From Pseudogulbenkiania sp. MAI-1 (GTDB taxonomy: Bacteria > Pseudomonadota > Gammaproteobacteria > Burkholderiales > Chromobacteriaceae): DNA of 64,000 nucleotides. The DNA lies in the NCBI RefSeq assembly GCF_000527175.1, contig NZ_AZUR01000001.1:124001-188000 (forward strand). Direction: 5' to 3'. Each line of letters opens with the position of its first letter. The stretch's first letter is position 1. Below are positions 7,873 through 18,851 of the stretch, piece after piece. Under the pieces are notes generated by a model. The model ran no database searches, was not told the origin of the DNA, and saw nothing but the letters and a program-made list of their open reading frames with translations. A program made the translations under genes and the position numbers.

Positions 7873-8658
7873 CTAGAAGTCATGAGATTGGGCCGTGCCG
7901 CAGTCCGTTGTCAAACCTGTATACGGCTGAGATACGTTGCTGTCGGTAAAGCTCAGGCTGGTGCCTTTGGCTAGGTTGAAGTTGAACGTCCAGTTCACTC
8001 CGTTGTGTGAGGAAGTGGTTGCCGATGGGCTGACGGTGACCGTCGAATTGCCCCTCTTGGCCTTGATGGCAATCGTGGTCGTGCAAACGACCGGCGTCGT
8101 ATCGGTCCCGGTGTCCGTTCCGCTTCCGGTGTCGCTGTCGGAACCCGTCCCCGTCCCGCTATCGCCGCCGGTTCCGCTGCCCGAGCCATTGTTACCCGTG
8201 CCGTTGCCCGTACTCGAACTGTTCGAACCGACCGTGGCGATCAGCTCGCCCGAGCGTTTCGGGTCGATGCCGCTGATGCGGCTGGTGAGCACGGCGCTTT
8301 GGTTCTGGTTGCGGCTGTCGGTCCAGCTGACGGTGACCGTCACGGTCTTGTAGGCCGGGCTGCTTGAGCTGGTGACGCTCCAGTTGCGGCTGAAGTTGGC
8401 GCTGCTGCCACTGCCGGTGGCCGCGTTGACGCTGTCCGAGCCGGCGGCGATGCTGGCATACAGCGCGTAGCGCAGTTCCTCCAGCTTCTGCTCCGCCAGC
8501 ACCACCGCTTCGCTGCGCTCCTTGGCGGCGGCGCTGCCGTTCATGATCTTGCCGTAGAGGCCGCCGATGGCCAGCAGGCCGCCGCCCAGCACCACCAGAG
8601 TGATCAGCACTTCCAGCAGACTGAAGCCGCGCTGGCGCGTTGAGGGGCTGGTGCGCAT
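7873..8658 (-). CDS. PilV-like type IV pilus minor pilin with Ser/Thr/Gly linker and extra C-terminal domain
   Basis: A 261-residue prepilin: short basic leader, cleavage site RG/FSLLE after Gly11, and a hydrophobic N-terminal helix, as in PilV/PilI. After a pilin-like body (about 30-145) comes a low-complexity linker (about 150-195) made almost only of S, T, G, D and N. A 65-residue C-terminal segment with alternating beta-like pattern and two Cys follows (VCTTTIAIKAK to TTDCGTAQ). I chose the ATG at 8658 because it overlaps the upstream stop as TGATG; another ATG 15 bases upstream is possible. It is last in the five-gene operon. The linker and tail are unusual for PilV. Confidence 0.8.
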   Translation of the reverse strand: MRTSPSTRQRGFSLLEVLITLVVLGGGLLAIGGLYGKIMNGSAAAKERSEAVVLAEQKLEELRYALYASIAAGSDSVNAATGSGSSANFSRNWSVTSSSSPAYKTVTVTVSWTDSRNQNQSAVLTSRISGIDPKRSGELIATVGSNSSSTGNGTGNNGSGSGTGGDSGTGTGSDSDTGSGTDTGTDTTPVVCTTTIAIKAKRGNSTVTVSPSATTSSHNGVNWTFNFNLAKGTSLSFTDSNVSQPYTGLTTDCGTAQSHDF

Positions 8659-9698
8659 CAGAAATCCCTCCACGAGGCGGGCAACTTGGCCAAATCCATG
8701 GCAATGGTGTAGCTCGGCACGCTGCCGCCGGGCCAGGGGTAGAAGTCGGTATTGGCCGTGAGCTTGGTGATGCTGCCCTCGGATACCACGCTGCCGTGGA
8801 TGGTGCTATTGCCCCAGCCCTGGTCGCTGCCGCATTCGGCGGCGTAGTAGACGATGCCGTAGATGGTGACGTTGCCGTTGATCTTGGGGCAGCCGGCCCC
8901 GGTGTCGAAGATCAGGATGCCGGGGCTGCTGGCCGTCCCGACGTCGTCATGCCAGTTGCCGGAGAACGGGTTGCTGCTGTCGTAGTAGTAGATGGCGTCG
9001 GTGGAAGACTGCGCCGCGAGTTCCTTCATATCCGCCTTGGAGGTGGCGAACACGTAATCCCAGGCGCTGGTGGCGAAGACGTTGCCCTCGGTCACCCCGC
9101 CGTTCATGCCCAGATGGCCGGGGACGACGCAACTGCTAGCCTGCGACGATTTGATCACGACATCGCCGCTATTGGCCGGGTGGATGTCCGGGTTGCCGGT
9201 CACGCCGCTCAGGCAGCCGTTGATGATCAACGGCGGCACGCTGCTGACATTGAAGCTGATGGTCTTGGCGTGGATCTTCTGCCGTACCGTGGCGCTGGCG
9301 TCGCCGCTGGCGATGGCCCGGACCTCGAGGATGGAGGTATTGGCCGAGTTGCGCCACAGCGTGACGGCGACGCTGTAGCCGCCGAGGGTCTGGCTGGCCA
9401 CCGACGACGGCAGCACCGCGCGCTGGTTGTTGCCGCTCGGGCCGGTGGCGTCGCTGCTCCAGGCGAGGCCGCCGTAGTTGCCCGAGACATCGAGCCAGGA
9501 CACGGTGTAGTCGACCCCGCCGCGCGCCGCTTCCAGCGCCTTGGCCTGGTAGTACTGGTTGTTGCCGGTTTTGAGCTCGAGCAGCATGCCGGAGCTGGTG
9601 TTGAAGATCAGCAGGCTCATCAGGAACAGCATGATCAGCGCGACGGCCAGGGTGGCCAGGCCGTGCTGGCGCGAGAGCGGGGAGGGGAAGTGTCTCAT
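8658..9698 (-). CDS. pilX: PilX-like pilus assembly protein
   Basis: 346 residues. The N-terminus SRQHG/LATLAVALIML fits the PilX N-terminal family: a prepilin-like leader cut after Gly13, then a hydrophobic helix lacking the usual Glu at mature position 5. The body is long and rich in G, S, T and N, with several Cys (GCLSG, SSCVVPG, AGCPKI, AECGSD). PilX proteins are minor pilins that help initiate or modify type IV pili. It sits between pilW- and pilV-like genes, ending in a TGATG overlap with the latter. Confidence 0.78.
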   Translation of the reverse strand: MRHFPSPLSRQHGLATLAVALIMLFLMSLLIFNTSSGMLLELKTGNNQYYQAKALEAARGGVDYTVSWLDVSGNYGGLAWSSDATGPSGNNQRAVLPSSVASQTLGGYSVAVTLWRNSANTSILEVRAIASGDASATVRQKIHAKTISFNVSSVPPLIINGCLSGVTGNPDIHPANSGDVVIKSSQASSCVVPGHLGMNGGVTEGNVFATSAWDYVFATSKADMKELAAQSSTDAIYYYDSSNPFSGNWHDDVGTASSPGILIFDTGAGCPKINGNVTIYGIVYYAAECGSDQGWGNSTIHGSVVSEGSITKLTANTDFYPWPGGSVPSYTIAMDLAKLPASWRDF

Positions 9699-9708
9699 CG
9701 GGCGTGCC

Positions 9709-10356
9709 TCAGCTGGCCTGGAACAGGTCGTTTTCCAGCTTGACCGTTTCGGTCAGCGTCTGTTTGACGCTGCTGTCGCTCTTGAGCTGCCCGGCCAGCG
9801 TGATGGTCACGGTGCGCGTCAGGATGTTGGGGCCGGACGTGCCGCTCAGGTAGTAGGGGGTCGAGGCCAGGCTGAAGCTGAGCGTGCCGATGGTGGTGAC
9901 GTTGCTGTCGGACAGCGCTTCCCAGCTGTTGTTGGCGCCCGGGATGCAGCCGTAATCGCTGCCGCCGCTGCGCAACATGGCCGTGCCGTTGCTGAGCAGC
10001 ACGCCGTACCGCTCGTCGCTGTCCTGGCTGCCGTCGCCGTCGCGGTCGTAGCTGTACAGGATGCAGCCCGCCGTGGCGGTGTTCACAGTGCCGAACGGGT
10101 TGCTGTAAGCGGCGGAACCGACGCCCACGCCGCTGCTGGCGTTGCCCCAGTAGCCGGCGCGGCGTACGTCGCGGCTGATCAGCAGCATGATGGCGCGCAG
10201 CTCCTGGTTGAGACGGGCGGCCTTCATCGTGCTGGTGTTGCTCTTGAGGCCGGTGGTCAGGAAGCTGGTCATGCCCAGGAGCAGCACCAGGCTGATGCCG
10301 ACCGACACCATCAGTTCGATCAGCGAAATGCCGCGTTGTCGGGATCGGTTCAGCAT
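9709..10356 (-). CDS. pilW: PilW-like minor pilin
   Basis: 215 residues with a clear prepilin N-terminus, RQRG/ISLIELMVSVG, cut after Gly9 and keeping Glu5 of the mature protein. The region RAIMLLISRDVRRAGYWGN is typical of PilW. The rest is a beta-rich globular domain with a Cys pair (GCILY, GCIPG). PilW belongs to the priming complex that starts type IV pilus assembly in the inner membrane. The ATG at 10356 overlaps the end of the upstream fimT-like gene by 7 bases. Confidence 0.82.
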   Translation of the reverse strand: MLNRSRQRGISLIELMVSVGISLVLLLGMTSFLTTGLKSNTSTMKAARLNQELRAIMLLISRDVRRAGYWGNASSGVGVGSAAYSNPFGTVNTATAGCILYSYDRDGDGSQDSDERYGVLLSNGTAMLRSGGSDYGCIPGANNSWEALSDSNVTTIGTLSFSLASTPYYLSGTSGPNILTRTVTITLAGQLKSDSSVKQTLTETVKLENDLFQAS

Positions 10357-10904
10357 GAGGGGTAGGCACTGGTAAAGCCGCTGCCGGCGGGGGAACACAG
10401 GCTGACGCGGCCAAGCAGCGCCAGGCTGACGGTAGCCTGCTTGCCCCGCGCCGACTGCAAGGTGACGGCGCCGGAGCCGAGCGCCACGCCGCGCACCGGG
10501 TCGAAGCCGGTCTGGCCGGCGGCGAAGGTGATGCTGGCGGCGTCGGGAATCGATACCTGGCTGAAATCGGCGGCCGTGACCCGTTTCAGCGCGCAGTAAT
10601 TGGCGGCGGCGCTGTTGCTCACGCTGCAGTCGCAGGCGCTGCTGCCGAGCACCATGCCGTAGCACCAGCTGCTGCCGCTCTGGAAGCTGACGACGACGTT
10701 CTGGTTGTTGCGGATGGCCTCCGAACGGGCGAACTGCAGGTCGGCGTACAGCGTGTCGGCGGCCGAGGAGAGTCGTCCCCGGTCGATAAGGTCGCCGAAC
10801 GACGGCACCGCCAGCGCCATCAGGATCGCCAGCACCGCCAGCGTCACCAGCAGCTCGACCAGGGTGAAGCCGCGATGGCGCGCACGCGGGGAGAAGCCCG
10901 GCAT
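10350..10904 (-). CDS. fimT: GspH/FimT-family pseudopilin
   Basis: 184 residues with the prepilin signal RHRG/FTLVELLVTLAV (cut after Gly12). The GspH/FimT domain follows (about 45-170), recognised by DRGRLSSAADTLYADLQFARSEAIRNN-type spacing. Several Cys pairs suggest disulfides in the periplasm. Its ATG directly abuts the stop of the upstream pilin gene (TGA then ATG), so the two are translationally coupled. It is a component of the minor-pilin complex. Confidence 0.85.
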   Translation of the reverse strand: MPGFSPRARHRGFTLVELLVTLAVLAILMALAVPSFGDLIDRGRLSSAADTLYADLQFARSEAIRNNQNVVVSFQSGSSWCYGMVLGSSACDCSVSNSAAANYCALKRVTAADFSQVSIPDAASITFAAGQTGFDPVRGVALGSGAVTLQSARGKQATVSLALLGRVSLCSPAGSGFTSAYPSC

Positions 10905-11333
10905 TCACTTGCTCCAGCAGGCGCTGGGCGTGGCGGTCTGCGTGGCGCCGGATTGCTGCAGCGTGAGCGTGGTGCAGCCGCTGTCCGAGGCCTGCGAGCT
11001 GCCGCTGACCGCGCTGGCGGTGAGGGTGTAGCCGGTGCCCGAGAGGTTGCTCACCGCCAGCGTGTAGTAGCCGCTGTCGGTGCTGGAACTCATGCCCAGT
11101 TGCGCCAGCGTGCCGTAGCTGCTGTTGTTGGCGCGGTATTTTTCCTCGGCGAACTGGAGTGCGCGCAGGGCCACGGTGGCATCGCTGCGGCGGCTCTTCC
11201 GCACATAGCTCTGATAGGCCGGCAGGGCGATGGCGGCGAGGATGCCGACGACGACGAGCACGATCAGCAGTTCGATCAGGGTGAAGCCGGTGCAGTGGAG
11301 GCGGTGGGAGGACGAGTTGGGCTCAGCGTTCAT
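10905..11333 (-). CDS. pilE: Type IV pilin-like protein (PilE/minor pilin)
   Basis: 142 residues; first gene of the operon. The leader ends CTG/FTLIELLIVLVVVGILAAIALPAYQ-like, the canonical pilin N-terminal helix with Glu5 (cleavage after Gly16). The body has the segment KSRRSDATVALRALQFAEEKYR found in small PilE-type minor pilins, and a C-terminal disulfide candidate pair (SGCTT ... SACWSK). Its place at the head of a fimT-pilW-pilX-pilV cluster favours a minor pilin over the major fibre subunit. No pilY1 gene is present in the cluster. Confidence 0.82.
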   Translation of the reverse strand: MNAEPNSSSHRLHCTGFTLIELLIVLVVVGILAAIALPAYQSYVRKSRRSDATVALRALQFAEEKYRANNSSYGTLAQLGMSSSTDSGYYTLAVSNLSGTGYTLTASAVSGSSQASDSGCTTLTLQQSGATQTATPSACWSK

Positions 11334-11431
11334 TTATTCTTATCAATACCCTTGGTATTTTGTTTGCTTTGTTAATGATTTCAATGACTTATGGGCATGC
11401 TAATTAGTTTCTCGAAGAAATTCCATATTTC

Positions 11432-11449
11432 CATACAAATATTTGTATG
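11432..11449. promoter_or_regulatory. Perfect 18-bp palindrome upstream of the pilin operon
   Basis: CATACAAATATTTGTATG is its own reverse complement. It lies 99 bp upstream of the first pilin start, in an AT-rich stretch (about 11335-11455) that stands out from the GC-rich neighbourhood. Position and symmetry suggest an operator for a dimeric regulator. The protein that binds it is unknown. Confidence 0.5.
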
Positions 11450-11540
11450 AATTTGATCTGGCTCAGATGTCCTGTTGCAGGAAGCCCGTTGCGCGTGCCG
11501 CCTGTCGGCCGGGCCGGCGCCGGTATGCCGCCGGGGCAAG

Positions 11541-11566
11541 AAAAACGGCAGCCTATGGGCTGCCGT
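11541..11566 (-). terminator. Rho-independent terminator after ppc
   Basis: On the minus strand a stem CGGCAGCC / GGCTGCCG with a short loop is followed by five T. It lies 50 bases past the ppc stop. Confidence 0.8.
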
Positions 11567-11615
11567 CGTGTCGGGAGGGAAGGCCGAAAGGCTTTCGGCT
11601 ATGAGTCGGGCGGGA

Positions 11616-14321
<2,706 letters not shown>

Positions 14322-14688
14322 TCGATTAACTCCGTCTGTAGGGTGAAGTGTGATGCTTTATTTTTTGTCGCTTGCGGCTCTGTGTCCGGTCGCCGCTGCC
14401 GGGCAGGGCGCCGCACCTTCTCCCCAGATAGTGCCATGTCGCCCGCCCTCCTGCTACTCCTTGATTTTGTTCCTATCCCGCGCGGCGACCCGCGGCCGCG
14501 AGGTGGCCTTCCGTCCAGGCCGTTCCGGGGTGCTGTTGGGTTATTTATGCGTCATGTTTTTTGGTTTTCCCCAGGGTTGTGCCAGCCGGCGGCGCGAGCG
14601 GGATGCCCACCCTTTTGGCCTAGGGTTGGCAGCCCGCCGGCCGTGCTAGAATCGGCGGTAACCGTTTCCCCATTACAGGACCGCGTCC
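14322..14688. other. Intergenic region between divergent ppc and hemC
   Basis: No convincing gene. A 100-codon frame at 14350-14649 has a hydrophobic start but no ribosome site and an Arg/Pro-rich, non-conserved-looking body. The region must hold the promoters of ppc (minus) and hemC (plus). Confidence 0.5.
14626..14652 (+). promoter_or_regulatory. Candidate promoter of the hem operon
   Basis: TTGGCA (14626-14631) and TAGAAT (14647-14652) are near-consensus -35 and -10 boxes, but the 15-bp spacer is short. They lie 37 bases before hemC. Confidence 0.35.
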
Positions 14689-15624
14689 ATGGACAAAATC
14701 GTCATCGCCAGCCGCGAGAGCAAGCTCGCCATGTGGCAGGCCGAGCACATCAAGGCCCGGCTCGAGCAACTCTACCCCGGGCTCGCCGTCGAGATTCTCG
14801 GCATGACCACGCAGGGCGACCAGATCCTCGACAAGACGCTGTCGAAGATCGGCGGCAAGGGCCTGTTCGTCAAGGAACTGGAACTGGCCCTGCAGGAAGG
14901 CCGCGCCGACCTCGCCGTGCATTCCATCAAGGACGTGCCGATGAACCTGCCGGAAGGCTTCGCGCTGGCCGCCATCTGCGAGCGCGAAGACCCGCGCGAC
15001 GCCTTCGTCTCCAACCGCTACCAGAGCCTCTCCGAACTGCCGGACGGCGCCGTGGTCGGCACCTCCAGCCTGCGCCGCGAGTCGCAGCTGCGCGCGCGCT
15101 TTCCGCACCTGACCGTCAAGCCGCTGCGCGGCAACGTGCAGACCCGCCTGAAGAAGCTCGACGACGGCGAGTTCGACGCCATCATCCTCGCCGCCGCCGG
15201 CCTCAAGCGGCTCGGGCTCACCGAGCGCATCCGCTGCGAGCTGGCGCCGTCGGAGAGCCTGCCGGCGGTGGGCCAAGGCGCGCTGGGCATCGAGATCCGC
15301 GCCGACCGCGCCGATCTGATGGCGCTGCTGGCGCCGCTCGACCACGCCGACACCCACGACTGCGTCACCGCCGAGCGTGCGCTGTCGCGCGTGCTGGGTG
15401 GCAGCTGCCAGATTCCGCTGGGCGGCTTCGCCATGCTGAGCGACGACGTGCTGACGCTGGGCGGCTTCGTGGCGCATCCGGACGGCTCGGTGATGCTCAC
15501 CGCCAGCGCCAGCGCGCCGCGCCAGTATGCCGAGGCGCTCGGCCGCGCCGTGGCGCAGAAGCTGCTCGACGCCGGCGCCGCGCCGCTGATCCAGGCCGTG
15601 ATCGACGAAGGCCAGAACCGGTGA
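14689..15624 (+). CDS. hemC: Hydroxymethylbilane synthase (porphobilinogen deaminase)
   Basis: Joins four porphobilinogens into hydroxymethylbilane in heme and siroheme synthesis. 311 residues, normal length. The start IASRESKLAMWQAEHIK, the TTQGD...GGKGLFVKELE loop, HSIKDVP and LGGSCQIPLGG (with the dipyrromethane-cofactor Cys) are all present. It is the first gene of hemC-hemD-hemX-hemY; the hemD GTG overlaps the hemC stop. Confidence 0.97.
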   Translation: MDKIVIASRESKLAMWQAEHIKARLEQLYPGLAVEILGMTTQGDQILDKTLSKIGGKGLFVKELELALQEGRADLAVHSIKDVPMNLPEGFALAAICEREDPRDAFVSNRYQSLSELPDGAVVGTSSLRRESQLRARFPHLTVKPLRGNVQTRLKKLDDGEFDAIILAAAGLKRLGLTERIRCELAPSESLPAVGQGALGIEIRADRADLMALLAPLDHADTHDCVTAERALSRVLGGSCQIPLGGFAMLSDDVLTLGGFVAHPDGSVMLTASASAPRQYAEALGRAVAQKLLDAGAAPLIQAVIDEGQNR

Positions 15625-16358
15625 GCCTGGCGGGGCGGCGCATTCTCGTCACCCGGCCGCCGGCCCAGAGCGCGCGGCTGATGGCGTTGCTGCGTGACGC
15701 CGGGGCCGAACCGGCGCTGTTGCCGGTGCTCGACATCGTGCCCGACGAGCGCGCCCTGGCGGCGTTGCCCAGGCTGGCCGTGACGGCCGACTGGCTGATC
15801 TTCGTCAGCCCCAGCGCCATCGATGCCGCCTGGCCGGTGCTGGCGCCGCTCAAGCTCAAGGCCCGGCTGGCCTGCGTCGGCGCCGCCAGCGCCGGCAAGC
15901 TCGCGGCCCTGGCCGGGCGCCCGGTGCTGCATCCCGCCGAGGGCAGCGACAGTGCCGCCTTGCTGGCGCGCCCCGAACTGCAGCGGCTGGCCGGCCAGCG
16001 CGTGCTCATTGTGCGCGGCGTCGGCGGCCGGGCGGAACTGGGGGAGACCCTCGCCGCGCGCGGCGCCCGCCTCTCCCTGGCCGAGGTCTACCGCCGCGTC
16101 GATGGGGAGCCGGACTGGTCCTTGCTGGAGGCGCCGGTGGATGCGCTGGTGCTGACCTCCAGCGAGACCGCCGAACGATTATTCCGTCTGGCTGGCCGCT
16201 CCCGAAGCCTGACGTTACAATGCCTGTTGTACTGCGTTCCGCATCCGCGCATTGCCGACACGCTGGCGGCGCACGGCGTGACACGCATCGTGACAACCCA
16301 GGCCGACGACGCCGCACTGGTCGCCGGCCTCAGCGAATGGTTCTCCCGTCACCCATGA
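15621..16358 (+). CDS. hemD: Uroporphyrinogen-III synthase
   Basis: Closes and isomerises hydroxymethylbilane to uroporphyrinogen III. 245 residues; two-domain HemD fold suggested by ILVTRPPAQSARLMALL at the N-terminus, IFVSPSAIDAAWPVL, and LTSSETAERLF in the second domain. The start is GTG at 15621, sharing bases with the hemC TGA (GTGA), so translation is coupled. Sequence conservation of HemD is low in general; context makes the call firm. Confidence 0.93.
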   Translation: MSLAGRRILVTRPPAQSARLMALLRDAGAEPALLPVLDIVPDERALAALPRLAVTADWLIFVSPSAIDAAWPVLAPLKLKARLACVGAASAGKLAALAGRPVLHPAEGSDSAALLARPELQRLAGQRVLIVRGVGGRAELGETLAARGARLSLAEVYRRVDGEPDWSLLEAPVDALVLTSSETAERLFRLAGRSRSLTLQCLLYCVPHPRIADTLAAHGVTRIVTTQADDAALVAGLSEWFSRHP

Positions 16359-17395
16359 ACGAAATCCAGACTGCCGAGATCGGCAAACCGGCCGCGAAGA
16401 AACCCTTCCCGCTGGCGCTGCTGGTGGCGCTGGCGGCGCTGGGCCTGTCCGGCTGGCAGCTTTACTCCACCCAGCAGGAGCTGACCGCCACCCGCCAGGA
16501 ACTGGCCCGTCGCCTGGCTGAATCCGGCGGCAGCGCCAAGGAAACCCGCGTGCTGGTCGACCAGGCCCTGGCCACCGTCCGCGCCAGCGACGGCAAGCTC
16601 GCCCTGCTCGAGGCGCGCGTCAACGAATCGGCCGGCCAGTACGCCACGCTGAACGGCATGTATCAGGAGCTGACCAAGAATCGTTCCGACTGGCTGCTGT
16701 CCGAAGTCGAGCACACGCTGGCGATCGCCAGCCAGCAACTGCAGCTGGCCGCCAACGTGCCGGCCGCACTGCAGGCATTGGAAATGGTCGACGCCCGCCT
16801 GGCGCGCTTCGACCAGCCGCAGCTGATCGCGGTGAAGAAGGCCGTGGCCACCGACCTGGAAAAGCTCAAGGCCCTGCCCTACCTCGACACCGTCGGCCTG
16901 ACGGTGAAGATCGACCGCCTGCTGCTGGCGGCCGACACGCTGCCGCTGGTGGTCGGCCACCACCGCCTCGGCAGCGCCAAGGACGCGCTGATCCAGCCCG
17001 CCAAGCCGGCGGCCGACGCGCCGCTCTGGGAACGCCTGTTGGCCGACCTCAGCGGCAGCCTGGGCGAGCTGGTGCGCATCCGCCGCATGGACAAGCCGGA
17101 AGCGCTGCTGTTGTCGCCGGAACAGGCCTTCTTCCTGCGCGAGAACCTCAAGCTGCGCCTGCTGGACGCGCGCCTGGCGCTGACCCAGCGCGACGGTCAG
17201 ACCTTCGGCTCCGACGTGGAAGCGGCCAAGAGCTACGTCGAACGCTACTACGACCGCGACGCCGCGGCGACCAAGGCCTGGCTGTCGCTGTTGGCCGAGC
17301 TCAAGGGCGCACCGCTGGACGTGACGCTGCCTGACCTCTCCGCCAGCCTCAAGGCGGTGCGCGAGGCGCAGGGCGGCGCGGGGGGAACGCCGTGA
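16355..17395 (+). CDS. hemX: HemX-like membrane protein (uroporphyrinogen-III C-methyltransferase-like)
   Basis: 346 residues: a short cytoplasmic tail, one membrane helix (about 23-40, PLALLVALAALGLSGWQLY), a coiled coil (about 43-95), and a helical periplasmic domain with the signature RNDWLLSEVEHTL-like segment (here NRSDWLLSEVEHTLAIASQQL). It belongs to the HemX family, which lies between hemD and hemY in many Proteobacteria. Its role is not settled; despite the old name it lacks methyltransferase motifs. The ATG overlaps the hemD stop (ATGA). Confidence 0.88.
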   Translation: MNEIQTAEIGKPAAKKPFPLALLVALAALGLSGWQLYSTQQELTATRQELARRLAESGGSAKETRVLVDQALATVRASDGKLALLEARVNESAGQYATLNGMYQELTKNRSDWLLSEVEHTLAIASQQLQLAANVPAALQALEMVDARLARFDQPQLIAVKKAVATDLEKLKALPYLDTVGLTVKIDRLLLAADTLPLVVGHHRLGSAKDALIQPAKPAADAPLWERLLADLSGSLGELVRIRRMDKPEALLLSPEQAFFLRENLKLRLLDARLALTQRDGQTFGSDVEAAKSYVERYYDRDAAATKAWLSLLAELKGAPLDVTLPDLSASLKAVREAQGGAGGTP

Positions 17396-18600
17396 AATTC
17401 GTGCTGTGGATTACCGGCCTGTTTGCGCTGGCCGTGCTGGTGGGGCTCGCCTCCACGCTGAATACCGGCTACGCCATCCTGTTCCTGCCGCCGTACCGGC
17501 TGGAAGTGTCGTTCAACCTGCTGATCGTGGCGGTGATCCTGCTGATCGTGGTGGCGCACCTGGTGCTGCGGCTGATCGGGCTGGCCACCGGCCTGCCCGA
17601 GGAAGTGCGCCGTTTCCAGCGCCAGAAGAAGCTGAAGGCGGCGCGCCACGCGCTGCGCGAGGCCGGCATCGCCTTCTTCGAGGGGCGGTTCCAGCGCGCC
17701 GAGCGCGAAGCGGTGCGGGCGCTGGCCGACGAGTCGGCGCCGGAGAACAAGGCGTTGGCGCTGTTGATGGCGGCCCGCTCGGCGGCGGCGATGCAGGACC
17801 TCGAGAAGCGCGACGGCTACCTGGCCCAGCTCGACGCCTTGCCGGAGCGGCTGCAGCTGGCGCGCCACATGCTAGACGCCGAGCTGAAGCTGGAAGCCAA
17901 GGACACCCTGGGCGCCCTGTCCGCGATCGAGCGCGCGCGCGCCATCTCGCCCAATCTGACCAACGCCCTCAAGCTGGAACTCAAGGTGCGGCTGCTGCAG
18001 AAACAGCCGGAAGCGGTGCTGGCGCTGACCGAGAAGCTGCTCAAGGCCGAGGCGCTGGAACCCGACCGCGCGCGGCGCTATCGCCTGGCGGCCTATACCC
18101 AGCAGCTGGACGGCTTCGCCCAGGGGCAGGAAATCCGCGACTGGCTGCGCCGGGTGCCGGAGGTGGAACGGCAGAACCCGGTGCTGGTCGGCCGTATCGT
18201 GGAGCGGCTGATCGTGTTGGGCGAGGCCGACTACGCCGCCACGCTGATCGCCGGCGCCCTGGGCGACGACGAGCAGGCGACCCCGGAACTCGCGCGCGAG
18301 CTGGGCCAGCTGGCCGAGCACCTGTCCGCCGAGAAACGGCTGGAGCTGTTGAAGGAGGCCGAGGGCTGGCTCAAGCAGCGCCCGCGCGATCATTTGCTGT
18401 TGCTGGCGCTGGGCCGGTTGGCGCTGGCGCAGCAGCTGTGGGGCAAGGCGCAGAGCTACCTGGAAGCCAGCGCCTCGATCGAGCCGACGCTGTGCGCGCA
18501 CGCCGAGCTGTCGCGCCTGTTCACCGCCATCGACAAGCCCGAGCTGGCCGAGCGGCATTATCAGCAGAGTCTGGAGCTGGCGTTGCAGCAGGGCTGTTGA
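17392..18600 (+). CDS. hemY: HemY TPR membrane protein
   Basis: 402 residues with two N-terminal membrane helices (about 2-22 and 40-62), then a HemY N-terminal domain and TPR-like helical repeats to the end (for example YLEASASIEPTLCAHAELSRLF near 350-375). HemY of Proteobacteria is an inner-membrane protein of the heme operon of uncertain biochemical role; it is not the Bacillus HemY oxidase. The start is GTG at 17392, overlapping the hemX stop. It is last in the operon. Confidence 0.88.
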   Translation: MKFVLWITGLFALAVLVGLASTLNTGYAILFLPPYRLEVSFNLLIVAVILLIVVAHLVLRLIGLATGLPEEVRRFQRQKKLKAARHALREAGIAFFEGRFQRAEREAVRALADESAPENKALALLMAARSAAAMQDLEKRDGYLAQLDALPERLQLARHMLDAELKLEAKDTLGALSAIERARAISPNLTNALKLELKVRLLQKQPEAVLALTEKLLKAEALEPDRARRYRLAAYTQQLDGFAQGQEIRDWLRRVPEVERQNPVLVGRIVERLIVLGEADYAATLIAGALGDDEQATPELARELGQLAEHLSAEKRLELLKEAEGWLKQRPRDHLLLLALGRLALAQQLWGKAQSYLEASASIEPTLCAHAELSRLFTAIDKPELAERHYQQSLELALQQGC

Positions 18601-18629
18601 GCGCTGGTGAATAAATCTGCTCACCCCAT

Positions 18630-18805
18630 TTCTCGAGCGTAGCGAGGCTCCCTTGCAGGGCAAGGGCGGACTGCGTGCGAATCTTTAGATTCGCTCAGCG
18701 AGGGATTGGGAATAGATGGGAAGGCTGCGGAATCAAACACTTAGGTGGATAGGCCCGGCTTTGCCGGGTCCTGTAAATACGCATCGAAGTACTTTGTTAG
18801 CAGCC
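18630..18805. repeat. Dispersed intergenic repeat, family A, copy 2 (with inserted hairpin module)
   Basis: About 176 bp matching 6171-6315 in order and orientation. The difference is mainly an extra segment near 18669-18701, which reads ACTGCGTGCGAATC then TTTAGATTCGCTCAGCGA. This folds as GCGAATCT / AGATTCGC. The same module, with a changed stem pair, is in family B at 40217-40247. The element sits between the convergent hemY and rsuA. Confidence 0.85.
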
Positions 18806-18808
18806 TGG

Positions 18809-18832
18809 AAGGTCGCCTCGGCGACCTTTTTC
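18809..18832 (+). terminator. Rho-independent terminator, end of hem operon transcript
   Basis: Stem GGTCGCC / GGCGACC with a 2-base loop, then five T. It lies over 200 bases after hemY, beyond repeat A, so the repeat would be transcribed as a 3' untranslated region. Confidence 0.8.
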
Positions 18833-18851
18833 TTGCCCGGAGTGCGCTGCC

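Noticed and set aside
8100..8215. Tandem repeat in the PilV-like gene as a possible CRISPR or phase-variable tract
   Set aside because: It is an irregular low-complexity coding linker, without exact unit repeats or spacers.
14350..14649. Possible small exported protein upstream of hemC
   Set aside because: No ribosome site, Arg/Pro-rich body, no conserved motif. It overlaps the expected ppc and hemC promoters.
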